From: Pseudobacteriovorax sp.
GTDB taxonomy: Bacteria; Bdellovibrionota_B; Oligoflexia; Oligoflexales; Oligoflexaceae
DNA length: 64,000 nt
Reading direction: 5' to 3'
Assembly (NCBI GenBank): GCA_013215145.1
Contig: JABSRP010000028.1
Location: 57,291 to 121,290 of the forward strand
Part shown: piece after piece, positions 1-10,478 of the stretch
Numbering within the stretch: position 1 is the stretch's first letter
Layout: the number at the start of each line of letters is the position of its first letter
The notes under the pieces: generated by a model
What the model was told of the DNA's origin: nothing
The model's input: the letters and a program-made list of their open reading frames with translations, nothing else
The model's database searches: none
Position numbers and translations under genes: made by a program

Positions 1-306
1 TTCAGTGATTTCACTTACCGGTTTTTCTAAGCCAAGCTTCCTTGCGATTTGTACGATGGTCTCTTCTCTTATGAGCGTAGCATCCATATCGAAAAAGACC
101 GCTTTAACTTCTCGGTCAGGGATTAAAATGGCAGTTGACTCTGACTCCATTAGGGCTTGATGCTCCTGATGAACCTTTTCATCGATCTCCTCTGCAACGA
201 TGGTATAGCCAACCCGGTCATTTGCTAAAGGCCGCTGTTTGAAAGCTTTTTGTGCGATGACTTTAGGGGAGACTGACTGTGGGCAGATAAAGTGAAAGGA
301 TGCCAT
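1..306 (-). CDS. SerB-like HAD phosphatase, N-terminal part (runs off window)
   Basis: Only the first 102 codons lie in the window; the gene reads leftward past base 1. The product contains FFDMDATLI (about residues 70-78), the DxDxT catalytic motif I of HAD phosphatases, followed by an EETIVQIARKLG helix as in phosphoserine phosphatases, where the first Asp takes the phosphate. About 65 residues precede it, as in SerB proteins with an N-terminal extension. From the family, the likely reaction is phosphoserine to serine. Motifs II-IV are outside the window, so a related HAD enzyme is possible. The start is the ATG at 306. Confidence 0.65.
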   Translation of the reverse strand, partial: MASFHFICPQSVSPKVIAQKAFKQRPLANDRVGYTIVAEEIDEKVHQEHQALMESESTAILIPDREVKAVFFDMDATLIREETIVQIARKLGLEKPVSEITE

Positions 307-603
307 AAAGTTATACCTGTGCGAACTGTAAAGAGCATAATCTACTCCTTCTAGCATTTTGTTTCAAGACTACGATGACTTGGAATCAGTGGCTTTACAG
401 AACAGTTAACAAGGGTGAGTTCATCGAGAGTGCCTGTCTGGGTGGCATGGGGATAGGATGATTCTTTGAACAATTTTAGAGGAGAGACTTCAAACGGGAA
501 AATGTGAACCCACAGGCAACTCTTGATACCTGAGAAATATCATTAATTTGTAGGGGGCATAAAATTATTTTTACTTTTGTTTTCGAATAAGTTGAGCTTA
601 TGG

Positions 604-1521
604 TTATTGATTTGACGACTGGCGCTGGGTCCATCGCTCAGTCCAAGTGACAAACTCTGTGGTGTGAGGACTCAGACTTTTTTTGCTCAACCGACAAAGA
701 TTAATGGTTTGTAGGACGGGTTTTTGGTCAGCAAACGGTGTCAGCTCTGTTGAACTCTGGAATGGCATGCTTAAAGGCAATAATGCGACTGCGTCGAGAA
801 GATGTGTTAAACTCTGCGTATTGATGACGTCAGTTACAGTGATCTTGCTTTTAAACCCTGAAAACGGCTGAATGACATTTTGCTCAATCCAAGATTCCAG
901 CCAGTACTCAGATTCAGCGTAGTTAATCATGGGGAGCTTTGAAAAAATGCTTTTCTTTGTCGAGTCCTCTTTTTCTATAAGCTGCACCGTACCGGGTTTT
1001 CCGAAAAAAACCAGCTCATTCTTGACAAATGGCTGAGCCGTAATTTGGCTCTTGTCGAGGTGATGCGGTAGAAATGCAAAATCCAGAGTGCCTTCACTAA
1101 GGTTTTGGAAGAGTTCTTTGATAATACCAGTTCGAATGTTGAGTTCAACTTTAGGATAAGTCTGACAGAACTCAGATATCCATGATTCAAACCCTGTTAC
1201 GTGTATGTTAGTTGGCAGGCCGAGTTTGATCTTGCCGGAAACCTCTGCGCTTTGATTGGAAATCTCGCGAAGGGCGCTCTCAAGATCATCTAGTCGTCTC
1301 GAGCACTCTTTGTAGAGTATTTCTGCCTCGGAAGTAGGAATAATCCTTCGATTGATCCGATCGAATAGGGTTATTTTGAGGGTTTCTTCCAGTGATTTGA
1401 TTTGTTGACTCACACCGGATTGTGTTAAGTGCAGCTCTTTTGCTGCTTGAGTCATACTTTTGGTCCGGTAGACCACTAGAAATATCCGAAGATAGTTTAG
1501 ATTTAGATGAGCAAGCAGCAT
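604..1521 (-). CDS. LysR-family transcriptional regulator
   Basis: A 305-residue protein with the standard LysR layout. A winged helix-turn-helix covers residues 7-66 (LRIFLVVYRTKSMTQAAKEL, then QSGVSQQIKSLE and LFDR). A substrate-binding effector domain with the expected GKIKLGLPTN opening follows from about residue 94. Length is typical. It lies 25 nt downstream of the 87-residue gene at 1547-1810 on the same strand, so the two are probably co-transcribed. LysR proteins often control a divergent neighbour, but none is adjacent here. Effector and targets cannot be told from sequence. Confidence 0.92.
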   Translation of the reverse strand: MLLAHLNLNYLRIFLVVYRTKSMTQAAKELHLTQSGVSQQIKSLEETLKITLFDRINRRIIPTSEAEILYKECSRRLDDLESALREISNQSAEVSGKIKLGLPTNIHVTGFESWISEFCQTYPKVELNIRTGIIKELFQNLSEGTLDFAFLPHHLDKSQITAQPFVKNELVFFGKPGTVQLIEKEDSTKKSIFSKLPMINYAESEYWLESWIEQNVIQPFSGFKSKITVTDVINTQSLTHLLDAVALLPLSMPFQSSTELTPFADQKPVLQTINLCRLSKKSLSPHTTEFVTWTERWTQRQSSNQ

Positions 1522-1546
1522 AGTATCGTTTCGTAGTTAGTGAAGC

Positions 1547-1810
1547 CTACGGTGCGTATAGATTGGCCTCTGATTTGATGCAATAGTAAAAATGAGCCGC
1601 ATCGAGAGCATCAACCCAAATGGTATCACTCGAGTAATCATAGTGTGCCGCTATATGCTTTCTGTCAATAGCATCTACAATCAGATCCTGTTCGATCTCA
1701 TATAGATTTGACATGGCTTGCAAGGAAAGTTTTTTGCCTGCATAGTCGTTTGGATCATGTCCTAGCTCGGCAAGGGCTGATTCAAAAGCTTCTTTGTCAA
1801 CTTGTGGCAT
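1547..1810 (-). CDS. small protein, possibly excisionase/MerR-like helix-turn-helix
   Basis: 87 residues with a strong Shine-Dalgarno (AAGGAGAG) 5 nt before the ATG, so it is very probably translated. No family is recognised with certainty. The middle and end (LSLQAMSNLYEIEQDLIVDA, then IAAHYDY, then IWVDALDAAHFYY) follow the spacing of excisionase/MerR-type winged helices: a helix pair, a short hydrophobic wing and a terminal 'DA..F' helix. That similarity is inference only. Its position upstream of the LysR gene in one transcription unit suggests a regulatory role. Confidence 0.7.
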   Translation of the reverse strand: MPQVDKEAFESALAELGHDPNDYAGKKLSLQAMSNLYEIEQDLIVDAIDRKHIAAHYDYSSDTIWVDALDAAHFYYCIKSEANLYAP

Positions 1811-1985
1811 AGTTCTCTCCTTAAGTCTGGTTTCAGGTACTCATTTATTCTATTCTGTTTTATGACAATTATAAGAGGTAAAGCTTGCTCAGTAAGGCTT
1901 TGACGCTTTTTGACTATCCTGTCTAGATCTTGACTATCGGCGCCAGTATAAGCATAAGGAATAGCTACCCAAATAAAAGCGGGCG

Positions 1986-2013
1986 AGAAATTCCTAGAAG
2001 CCTAGGTAATTCT
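1986..2013 (-). terminator. probable terminator of the DUF4301 operon
   Basis: A 12-nt stem with two mismatches (AGAAATTCCTAG / CTAGGTAATTCT, 4-nt loop) starts 8 nt beyond the DUF4301 stop. On the minus strand it is followed by a short GC stretch and then TTTTATTT. The T-tract is displaced from the stem, so the strength is uncertain. Confidence 0.45.
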
Positions 2014-2020
2014 GTCCGAT

Positions 2021-3526
2021 TTAGTCTTGGGCATCCATAAAAGTCTTATGGGGATTGAATAAGGTTCGAGGGATCATAGGAAACATAACATTAGCCATGA
2101 GATTGTTTCCGAGCAGCTCGTAGAGAACACTCTCGTGATAGATAACAGATTCATTTTTATATATCTTTTTAGCGAGTATCCAAAAGGGGAGCGAATCATC
2201 CTCGTAAAAGGAAATATCGTCTACAAGCTCTGCTGCCACGAAAACAGGATTAAAATGAGTCGCCTTTCTCGGGTCCTGAAAAAACTCCCTTTTGTCATCT
2301 TCACTGGCGTGGGGTAACTCCAGACAGATCGTAGTTGGGCCAAATTGGGTCTTAACTATCACAGGCGCACCACCAACATCCTTTCCCGAATTCGGCACCT
2401 GGCCTAGACTATTTACAGGGCGACTAAATAGCAGCTTAATGATCTCCTTTGGATCGGTGCACTTCGTAAATTGGGAAAAAGTATCAAGGTTGCCGTTGAA
2501 TAAGAGTTTTTGCATTTGCCATAAATAATTCATATCAGGTTCAGGGAAACTATTATCCTGGTCGATATGATTGGTTGCACTCGTAAAATTTGATAATAAA
2601 GATTTAGCTACGTGGTTTGCTTCAGAAAAGCGATTGACTTGAAGCTGTGTTCTGATCTCTTTAACTGCTGATAAAACCGTTTGGTGTTGTCCTAGAAACC
2701 GATTGATGGCCTTCGTCGAGTCTTCATTCATTTCGATCACATTATCTATGTTTCGGATAAACATAGAATGCTGATGTGGGAATTGTTTTTTTACCTCTTT
2801 AAACAGATCTATTAGGGTACCATGACCTGCTGGTACCAATGACAAACTTCCATCGGCCTCTCTATATACGCTTCCGCTACGATGAAAGCGGATCGTCGAC
2901 AACGTCGCGTCTTGCTCTAGGATGAGGGGAGCAGTCTCTGACTTTTTGCTACAGAATGACTGAAACTCGGCGGATTTACCGATAGCGGAAATATATACTT
3001 GCTGCTCAACTGCTGAAAGTAGGCTATTTTCGATGAGTTTTCGTTCCAGGTAGTTCGATCCGTCGGCTTTTGCTGGTTGAAAGGCTTTTGGTCTTCGAAA
3101 AGCACTCTGAATTGTGGCGCCATTGTCGATACAAGCTTGGACCCCTCTCTTGAAAATTTGATAGGTTTCCCCGGGCAATGACCACTCTTTAATTTGATCA
3201 AGCGAAATTTCATTTAGCTCAGATGCGATATCAGAATGATGCTTTCGATCGATAGCATCGATTAGTTTTTCTAGTTTTTGAAAATACCGAGAGGCTGCCC
3301 CTGCAGAAGGAACGAAACTAATGTACCCAGTTGGGGGCGTATAGCGACTGAGAAATTCTTCCGAAAGAATGCCTCCATTTTCTAAACGACAGGTATCGAG
3401 GATAGGAATAGTATCCCTAGAAGAGCCCGCGACGTAACTAGAAATCCTACGCTGGTGCTGCCTAAGTCGCGACACACTAAGATCAGCTCCTAGGATTTCG
3501 TCATCAGTCATATTGTCTCTATTCAT
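2021..3526 (-). CDS. DUF4301 family protein
   Basis: A 501-residue protein of the DUF4301 type. Hallmarks I recognise are FVPSAGAASRYFQKLEKL near the N-terminus, a GHGTLI segment (VPAGHGTLIDLF), FIRNIDNVIEM, a GGAP segment, ATHFNPVFVAAEL and a C-terminal TLFNPHKTFMD. The GAASR and NIDN elements resemble a nucleotidyltransferase (UDP-sugar pyrophosphorylase-like) fold; that is inference, as the family has no established reaction that I know of. Start: a TTG at 3562 gives 12 more residues, but the ATG at 3526 follows the upstream stop by 4 nt and has AGG in SD position, so I prefer it. Translationally coupled to the upstream gene. Confidence 0.85.
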   Translation of the reverse strand: MNRDNMTDDEILGADLSVSRLRQHQRRISSYVAGSSRDTIPILDTCRLENGGILSEEFLSRYTPPTGYISFVPSAGAASRYFQKLEKLIDAIDRKHHSDIASELNEISLDQIKEWSLPGETYQIFKRGVQACIDNGATIQSAFRRPKAFQPAKADGSNYLERKLIENSLLSAVEQQVYISAIGKSAEFQSFCSKKSETAPLILEQDATLSTIRFHRSGSVYREADGSLSLVPAGHGTLIDLFKEVKKQFPHQHSMFIRNIDNVIEMNEDSTKAINRFLGQHQTVLSAVKEIRTQLQVNRFSEANHVAKSLLSNFTSATNHIDQDNSFPEPDMNYLWQMQKLLFNGNLDTFSQFTKCTDPKEIIKLLFSRPVNSLGQVPNSGKDVGGAPVIVKTQFGPTTICLELPHASEDDKREFFQDPRKATHFNPVFVAAELVDDISFYEDDSLPFWILAKKIYKNESVIYHESVLYELLGNNLMANVMFPMIPRTLFNPHKTFMDAQD

Positions 3527-3530
3527 AAAC

Positions 3531-4754
3531 TTACCTGGTCTCTTCTGTGTGACGGCTTGCAAAAAACGATACCCCCTCCCTTGCTGCCCTGCGGACTTTG
3601 ACTGATTGGGAATCTTTTACGGCTTTGCTTAAAAATTCCTCGGACTGTTTAGACCATTGGAGAGTTTTTAAAACCTCACAAATAGCTATTTTTGTCCAAG
3701 AATTTAGTTCATTATGCTTTAGATTGCTAAGAAGGTCTAGACTCTTTTCCCGGTCTAGCTCGTCTAACCTCCGCATGAGCCCCGCGACGACTCTAGGGCG
3801 AGATTTCCATTTCGTGCTTTTCTCCACAAACGTCAGTAGGGTTTCTAGGTCCGAATTTAGAAGAATTCGTTCTACTACAATATCACCAAGACTTTGGGCC
3901 TTATCGAAAGATAGAGACTTTTCTTGGACTTGAGTCAGGATGTAATTTGCAGCCAGAGACTGGCCAAGATCACTGAGTGCAAACATGGTAGGTTTCTGCT
4001 GGTGTTTTTGAAATATGAGGCCCAGAGCTTTTAATGCCTTAAGTTCCTTTTGTGATGCTTGTGAAGCAGAGTCTATTTGGGAAACTTCGACATCTACCAG
4101 AGTTTGAAAGTATGATTCCATAACGTCGTAATTATATACCAATGGACTGTAGAAACTGCTTTCCTCAACAATTTGGCGTAGCTTGTAGAGATCTAGCAAC
4201 CAAGGTTTTTCATCGATATCTTTCTGAAAGCCTTCCAGAATAAAACGCAGAACCTCACTAGCCTCTTTTTGGAATCCAGGTTGCTGTTTCTCAAAGTTGC
4301 AACTTGATGCTACGATTTGAGAAAGAGTATCTCCAAAACCTGTTCTGACTTCGAAGCTTTGTTTTTCATTGCTGACAAGAGCGAAAGAGATAGCTGTTTG
4401 CAAAAAACCCTCATCGTAGTTAGCTGTCGTCAGTTGCTTAGCTGGTGGAACAAATTCCATCAATGCCTCGGTGGCAGCTAAAACCAAGCTTTTCGCGAGA
4501 TCCTGTGGCATCGCATATTCGCAAACTAAGAAGTCCAGAGTGAGTTCGATTAATACTGGTGAATATACCCAATGACGGTATTTCAGAAAAATATAAGTGA
4601 TATCGAGTTGAACCTGCTTGATCAATCTTTTGGGTATGGGTGAAGTCTTGTGTATATTATTTACTACGTACATTGACTCAGTCATCGTACGTATGACTTG
4701 AGAAAATTTGGCACTTTCGACATATTGAGCTTTCTTAGAGAAATTTTCAAACAT
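3531..4754 (-). CDS. hypothetical protein, helical repeat-like
   Basis: 407 residues; no family recognised. No signal peptide or membrane segment is visible. It is largely predicted helical. The last ~120 residues (LETLLTFVEKSTKWKSRPRV onward, ending KVRRAAREGVSFFASRH) look like degenerate HEAT-type helical pairs. It is the first gene of a two-gene unit with the DUF4301 gene (4-nt spacing), so it may act as its partner. It is divergent from the giant TPR gene across a 158-bp AT-rich gap that must hold both promoters. Confidence 0.75.
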   Translation of the reverse strand: MFENFSKKAQYVESAKFSQVIRTMTESMYVVNNIHKTSPIPKRLIKQVQLDITYIFLKYRHWVYSPVLIELTLDFLVCEYAMPQDLAKSLVLAATEALMEFVPPAKQLTTANYDEGFLQTAISFALVSNEKQSFEVRTGFGDTLSQIVASSCNFEKQQPGFQKEASEVLRFILEGFQKDIDEKPWLLDLYKLRQIVEESSFYSPLVYNYDVMESYFQTLVDVEVSQIDSASQASQKELKALKALGLIFQKHQQKPTMFALSDLGQSLAANYILTQVQEKSLSFDKAQSLGDIVVERILLNSDLETLLTFVEKSTKWKSRPRVVAGLMRRLDELDREKSLDLLSNLKHNELNSWTKIAICEVLKTLQWSKQSEEFLSKAVKDSQSVKVRRAAREGVSFFASRHTEETR

Positions 4755-4912
4755 ACAGAAATCTCCTCTGCCTTTTTCTTGATCACATAACTGCCAATAT
4801 TTAGTGGACTTTTATGGTTACCACGTAAATAGTCGCGCAGTTAGTTCAGCATTTTATTATTTCTACCGAGGAGTTGAGCATACAGAAGTTTGATGCGAGG
4901 TGGTAGACAAAC

Positions 4913-7900
4913 GTGGCAACGGCATCCAAAGGTCACAATCTTACGTCCAATGGAAACGATGACTTTCAAGAGGTTCTCGCCGATTGTGGGTTCGTGAAAG
5001 ATGCGAACCACAATGGGGCGATGGTTTACCAGGCTCCTGAAGGCAGCGGAAAAAATACCTGGCATGCCGCTGAGTGGCGTATCAACAGTGTACATGGGCG
5101 GTGGCGGACGGATAGTCTGAAGCTTGTGTACTCACTCGACCAGTTGTCAAAGCGCCTCCGAGCCGAATTCGAGTCCCGATACGGCCGGCAAACGCAACTC
5201 GAACTCATTCCTAGCTTCGAGCAGGGTCTATGGGTCCTTTTTGAGGTTTATGGCGACAACTCACGTCGATCGAGCCAGGACGAACAGAGCTCAATGACCG
5301 GTACCGTCGGATTTCACTTTAGTCTGACCTGTGAGGGTTCAGACCTTTGCTTACACTTCTCCAAACATTTCATGATGGGGCAGATTCCCGATCAGATTTT
5401 AAGTTCGATCCCCCATACCTTTATGAAGTGTTTCGATTTAAGGCATAGCCAGGTCAAAAGCCAGATTGGATTGTTCGAGAGTCGCGTCTATTATGCCGGA
5501 ATTTTGAAGAAAACCATTCTCTCTGACGAAAAACTAGAAACCCTAGACTTTGCTGCCGAGGAATTGGGCGAGGTCATTGACGAGGGAATCAAAGCTCATC
5601 TTCGGGCAAGCTTCGATGGATCCACTTGGGTTGTTGAGGCTTCAACTATGGTTGATAACATGTATGAGTTCGACGTTCCACCTATCGAGATTGTGGAAAC
5701 GCGAGAGCTCGGTCAAAAGCACTCGGAGATTGACTCCCTCATTTTGGGAAAGCAAGCGAAGGAAGCTCGAGACCTTTGCCTTGAAAACATCGAACAAGAG
5801 CCCGACTCACTTTTTCTCTTGCGCCGCTTGTGTCTATCTTCCTTGGCGCTCAACGAACCTGTCGACGATCAGTATCTTAAAACTATGGTTGATATCGATA
5901 GTGAAAACTTACTATTCCTATCTGCAGCGGTCCAAACCTCGATTATTTTAGACCGCGGAAGTCACCTTCTCAAATTCTTGTCGCGGATGGGACAGTTACT
6001 GAACAGTCAGCTAAACCAATTTGAAGAACTCAAGACCATGGATGTTGTATTACCCGAGCTGCTAGGTGATGGTTGGTCCGAGGTCAATGTACAAACGGCT
6101 CAGGCTTGCTATCAGAGGGTTTTGCTTAAACGAGGCGACGTTTCTCGTGTCATTTGGAAGATGGTGCGCATTGCGAGAGAGACCGAAGATACTGAAAATG
6201 AAGTCCAGTTACTGAATCGATTAGTTGAGGTTGAACAGGATAAAAATGAAGCTGCTGCCTGTTACATGAGGCTCTCTGAGTTGTACCAGAATCAGGATAT
6301 GGAAGCCGCTGCCGAGTGCTCTCTGAAAGGATGGAAGCTGCATTCAACCAATACAGATTACGCTGAAATTGCTTCATACAATTTGGTTCAAGTCAAAGAC
6401 TATGAAAAAGCGGTTCGGGTCTTAGACGATTGCCGGAAACTCATTGAACACTCTAGCGATCAGACCAAGAAAGTGGACCTTGAGTTACTTATCTCGCGCA
6501 TTTGGTTTACCTTCCTCAAAAGGCGAGATTTAGCGAAGCTTCGTATCGAGCATGCGATGGCGATCTTACCTGAGGATATAGAAAATTTAAAACGTTGTGA
6601 GGACATTAGTGAGGAGTTTGGTGAGGAGCAGTTGTTGGTCACCATTCGTCAACAGATCTTTGATCAAGCTCTGGCCGAAAGAAACAAAGAAGAGGTCTTT
6701 CGAGCTAAAGCAGGTTTGCTAGATTATCTTCTCAAAGCAGGTAACCACGAGAAAGACGTAGCCAGAATTTATGAAAAAACGGTGAATGAGTATCTGGTTG
6801 ATTACAGTGAACTGTACACACTATTAGATTTTCCCGAAACCGTAAATATTGACTGGCAGCATCTGCTATCTAACATAGAAAGTCACTTGCTTGAAGAAAG
6901 TGTCGATAATCCCCAGCCATTTTACATTTTTATCGGTGAAGTAGCTGATTCGAGGTTAGGTGATAAAGAAAAAGCAGCTCAGTCTTTTGAAAGAGCATTA
7001 GAAGTAGGATCAGTGGAATCTAATATATACGACTTCCTTAATGAATATTATGCGGAGGTCAAGCAGCTTGATCGAAGAGATCGCGTTTTAGTTCACCAGT
7101 TACAAAACGCTGACGAAGGCGAACGAGTTGGTATTCTCAAAGAGCTATTTTATACCTCTGAAAATTCTACAGATCAGGATTTAGATTCCTACGCCATCAT
7201 GATTATGAAAGAAGGCGATGACGACGAGCCTATAAAGAAGAGGTTTTTAACCTATCAAGGTCGTAATGAAATTGATGCTATTGATAATTTTCTCGAAGAA
7301 ATTTGTGCAGAGATTTTCGATCGCATTGATCAGTTTAAATGGATGAAATTCGCCTTAGATATACTGGCTGACTGCGATAACAAGCAGAAGTATCCATTGA
7401 TCGAAAAAGTTCTAAAAGATGTTAAGCCTCATTATAAAGATATATTCGAGTGGTACGAGGCGGGCGTTCATTATCATCAAAGTGATAAGCAATACACATT
7501 TCTTGAGCCCTATCTAAACAAGCTGATTCTAAATGGGATTCCACCAAATATCGATAAGCGGATTACCTTACAGGTACTTAAAAGTAACCCTATTGCCAAA
7601 GGATTATTTTATCGCTACCTTGCCAACCAAGAAGAGTCACCAAAAGACGTTGCGGCATGTCTCCGACAGGCGCTTGACTTTTTAATGGGGCAGGCAGGAT
7701 ATGAATCAACGGCAGAAGGTATCATTAGCCAACTTGCCGATATCGTCATCCTTACCAACGAAGAGTTGGCAAACTACCAGAAACTGACAGAAGCATCAAA
7801 TAATGCCGATAATTTCTATCGTATAGTCGATTCTCAGCTTAAGGCACTTGTTAACCAGGAGCAGTTTTCAGAACTGAGGGAACTCGCATTTTCCATTATC

Positions 7901-10369
7901 GAAAAACATCCTGATAAAAAAATTCCCTTTGCAGGAAGTATGCTGAAGTGTGTTGAGTCTTTTGATCCACAAAATATTGTAGATTTTAGGTTTGACCTTC
8001 TAGAGATAAACGTCGAGTACCGCGAATTTATGCCAGAAGTCTGGGGTATTAAGTACCTAAGGAACCTGACTAACTGGAAGGACGAGAAACGCTACAGCAT
8101 TATTCTTGATTGGATACTAGAGAATAAGAAGAACCGCGATGCCGTAGGATCTATATTCAAAGAAAATATGATAAAACTGCGAACAAAGCGCGATTATGAA
8201 AATTTAGATAGATTTTCTCTACTAGCAAGAACTTACGGCTTTAGTTTTAATACCTATAATTGGTATCTCTTTCAACACCTTTACAACAATGAAGAACATG
8301 ACAAGGCAACTTACTATTGGCTAGAGTTTATCCGAAATATTCCGGATCCATCCTCATGGAAAAAATTCTATCATGATACCGCCGAATTACTCCCTAAAGA
8401 CAGCACTGAGTTGGTATCAATGCTTCACGAGGCTTACAAAGAGCTTCAAAATGATATTACGGGCAAAGTACTGAGCGAGTTATCCTTCGAGTTGGGTGTG
8501 CAACTATTCCACCACGATCGCGAAATCAATTTGGCCCACAGTTTGATCAAAGCAAGGTATGTTAATGATCAAACGGAAAAACGAGCTTGGTTCCCATTGT
8601 ACTTCCTTAACTCCATGCTCAAAAAACCTGACGATCAGTACAGTTTGCTGACCTTCTTAATCCCTGTCGTTGATGAAGATCCCGAATTGATTGGTGATTA
8701 TCCGATAACGTTAGAGTCTCTGCACAAAGAGTTCACAAAGGTGTCACGCCAGCTGAAAAGACCTGACAAAATTGCAGGATACACCTACGATCCCAACAAA
8801 CCTGCCGGTGCCAAGAAGAAGAAAAAATCGACCACTCATGAGGGTTCTCGGGATAGTGAAAAGAGTCAAAACGAACACTCCGATCAATCTGTCCTATCGG
8901 ATTTATCCAATCCAGCAAATCTTGGATCGTTGTTTGCTGATTCTGAAATTGTATCCACACAGCGACCAAAGCGACAGACGCCCATTCCGAAGTCAGTGAG
9001 AGACTATGCTAAGCGAGCAGAAGTTAGCGAACCCGAACCATTGGCGGCTGAAACAGTTAAAAAACCGGTGGATAAATCAAAGGCATCGACGAAGTCTCGG
9101 GACCGCGACGCGGAGGCGGAAAGAAAAACAGCCGAGCCAAAGAAGACAAGGCAAAAGACGCCGTTACCCGAAAAGAATCGTGGGCTGGCTAGTCTGTTCG
9201 AGAAATCAGATGAATCGAACAATGACGATGGATCAACCGTGGGTCAAACCGCTGATGTCACAGGCTCGGAAAAACTCGATGACCAGGTGTCTGAATCTGA
9301 GCCAAAGGTTGACTCCAGTGCGGATAGTCCGTCAAAAGACAAATTACCGTTCCTCAGTCGGGGGAAATCAAAATGGCCGTTTTCGGGCAAATCGAATCAA
9401 GATGCAGACGAAGATGATGTAAATGTAGATGAACCTGAAGAATCTACTGTCGCCGCTAGCAAAGAAGAAACTGAGGCCTCGGATGAGGGAGGAGGCTGGA
9501 GAGAATGGCTCATGTCAAAAGATCAGAGCGACCTTGTAAAGCGCATCGAAGTGTTAAGCTTTCCCAGTCGAGTAGAAAAGTACGTAGCACTTCAAGCCGC
9601 TGCACTGTGTGATGACGTTGAACCGGAGGTTTTGAAAAACTTCAACTGGCTTGATTTCGTGGAACCATGGGACGGATCTTTGACCTTGGCCTCAAGCCCA
9701 ATTGTTGATGGCGACCTATATCGTGTTATCAAGGCTTCCAAGGATTTTCTCGGACAGTTGTATCAGGAAAAGTACAGTCTCAGAACAATCTCTCGCGTTT
9801 TTGGGCTAACTATTGATAAATTTCTGGCAAGTCGGGCTTCGATTCAATTTACCGAGTTGTTTAGCTGGCCCTGGGCAGAAAGTTACCAGAAAATTCTTGA
9901 AGAGATGGGGATAGAGATAGTCTTTATCGAAGGGCCGCAAAAAGTATTGTACGAGGCTAGAAAAGGAAAGCTGTACGTCAGTCAGTCCTTGGCTATTTCA
10001 CCAAATCCTGATCTGCTATATCACATACTTTTTATTGTTAGATCAGCCCAACTCGGGTTGTTTGAAGTGCTCATGTTAAAAGATCGTTTGAAAGATCCTC
10101 TGATTGAATACCTTCAAAAAACCGATCTTCCAGGAATTGAGCAAAGCACCAAGGACGACGTCATCGTGGAGCTGCAAAAGCCTGATGAGATGTCAAGGAT
10201 AGTAAGGGATGCACGCGAACTTGTGTTTAAAGTCTTGTTTGTTGAGAGTCGTAACCTTCTGGACCTGGTAAAGTTCGAAACCAAGCAGGAAGCGGGACGA
10301 GGTCCCTTGAGCCCAGAAGAAAAAGACGCTTACATCCAGCTTGCTATTAAAATCTGCGACAGTCTGTGA
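4913..10369 (+). CDS. giant TPR-repeat protein (1818 aa)
   Basis: A cytoplasmic-looking protein of 1818 residues starting at a GTG with GAGG 12 nt upstream. Three regions are visible: an N-terminal globular part (about 1-260), a long alpha-helical repeat region with TPR-like units (about 265-1290, e.g. DKEKAAQSFERALEVG), and a charged low-complexity linker rich in K, E, S and D (about 1300-1525). A compact C-terminal domain of about 290 residues begins at GGGWREWL. Such TPR giants with a conserved tail occur in myxobacteria and Bdellovibrio-like bacteria, mostly without known function; scaffolding is a guess. No signal peptide. No gene follows closely, so it is probably monocistronic. Confidence 0.85.
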   Translation: MATASKGHNLTSNGNDDFQEVLADCGFVKDANHNGAMVYQAPEGSGKNTWHAAEWRINSVHGRWRTDSLKLVYSLDQLSKRLRAEFESRYGRQTQLELIPSFEQGLWVLFEVYGDNSRRSSQDEQSSMTGTVGFHFSLTCEGSDLCLHFSKHFMMGQIPDQILSSIPHTFMKCFDLRHSQVKSQIGLFESRVYYAGILKKTILSDEKLETLDFAAEELGEVIDEGIKAHLRASFDGSTWVVEASTMVDNMYEFDVPPIEIVETRELGQKHSEIDSLILGKQAKEARDLCLENIEQEPDSLFLLRRLCLSSLALNEPVDDQYLKTMVDIDSENLLFLSAAVQTSIILDRGSHLLKFLSRMGQLLNSQLNQFEELKTMDVVLPELLGDGWSEVNVQTAQACYQRVLLKRGDVSRVIWKMVRIARETEDTENEVQLLNRLVEVEQDKNEAAACYMRLSELYQNQDMEAAAECSLKGWKLHSTNTDYAEIASYNLVQVKDYEKAVRVLDDCRKLIEHSSDQTKKVDLELLISRIWFTFLKRRDLAKLRIEHAMAILPEDIENLKRCEDISEEFGEEQLLVTIRQQIFDQALAERNKEEVFRAKAGLLDYLLKAGNHEKDVARIYEKTVNEYLVDYSELYTLLDFPETVNIDWQHLLSNIESHLLEESVDNPQPFYIFIGEVADSRLGDKEKAAQSFERALEVGSVESNIYDFLNEYYAEVKQLDRRDRVLVHQLQNADEGERVGILKELFYTSENSTDQDLDSYAIMIMKEGDDDEPIKKRFLTYQGRNEIDAIDNFLEEICAEIFDRIDQFKWMKFALDILADCDNKQKYPLIEKVLKDVKPHYKDIFEWYEAGVHYHQSDKQYTFLEPYLNKLILNGIPPNIDKRITLQVLKSNPIAKGLFYRYLANQEESPKDVAACLRQALDFLMGQAGYESTAEGIISQLADIVILTNEELANYQKLTEASNNADNFYRIVDSQLKALVNQEQFSELRELAFSIIEKHPDKKIPFAGSMLKCVESFDPQNIVDFRFDLLEINVEYREFMPEVWGIKYLRNLTNWKDEKRYSIILDWILENKKNRDAVGSIFKENMIKLRTKRDYENLDRFSLLARTYGFSFNTYNWYLFQHLYNNEEHDKATYYWLEFIRNIPDPSSWKKFYHDTAELLPKDSTELVSMLHEAYKELQNDITGKVLSELSFELGVQLFHHDREINLAHSLIKARYVNDQTEKRAWFPLYFLNSMLKKPDDQYSLLTFLIPVVDEDPELIGDYPITLESLHKEFTKVSRQLKRPDKIAGYTYDPNKPAGAKKKKKSTTHEGSRDSEKSQNEHSDQSVLSDLSNPANLGSLFADSEIVSTQRPKRQTPIPKSVRDYAKRAEVSEPEPLAAETVKKPVDKSKASTKSRDRDAEAERKTAEPKKTRQKTPLPEKNRGLASLFEKSDESNNDDGSTVGQTADVTGSEKLDDQVSESEPKVDSSADSPSKDKLPFLSRGKSKWPFSGKSNQDADEDDVNVDEPEESTVAASKEETEASDEGGGWREWLMSKDQSDLVKRIEVLSFPSRVEKYVALQAAALCDDVEPEVLKNFNWLDFVEPWDGSLTLASSPIVDGDLYRVIKASKDFLGQLYQEKYSLRTISRVFGLTIDKFLASRASIQFTELFSWPWAESYQKILEEMGIEIVFIEGPQKVLYEARKGKLYVSQSLAISPNPDLLYHILFIVRSAQLGLFEVLMLKDRLKDPLIEYLQKTDLPGIEQSTKDDVIVELQKPDEMSRIVRDARELVFKVLFVESRNLLDLVKFETKQEAGRGPLSPEEKDAYIQLAIKICDSL

Positions 10370-10478
10370 GATTTTCCCCTTAGTACGTGATTCAACCTAA
10401 CAACGACACAAATGGACTTTCGCGTATCTTCGACCGACGGTAACTTAAGGATTCAAAAATCGTCATCTTGAGTTCGTT

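Noticed and set aside
8772..9422. Several 70-140-codon frames inside the giant TPR gene
   Set aside because: They are shadows of its low-complexity Lys/Glu/Asp linker in other frames.
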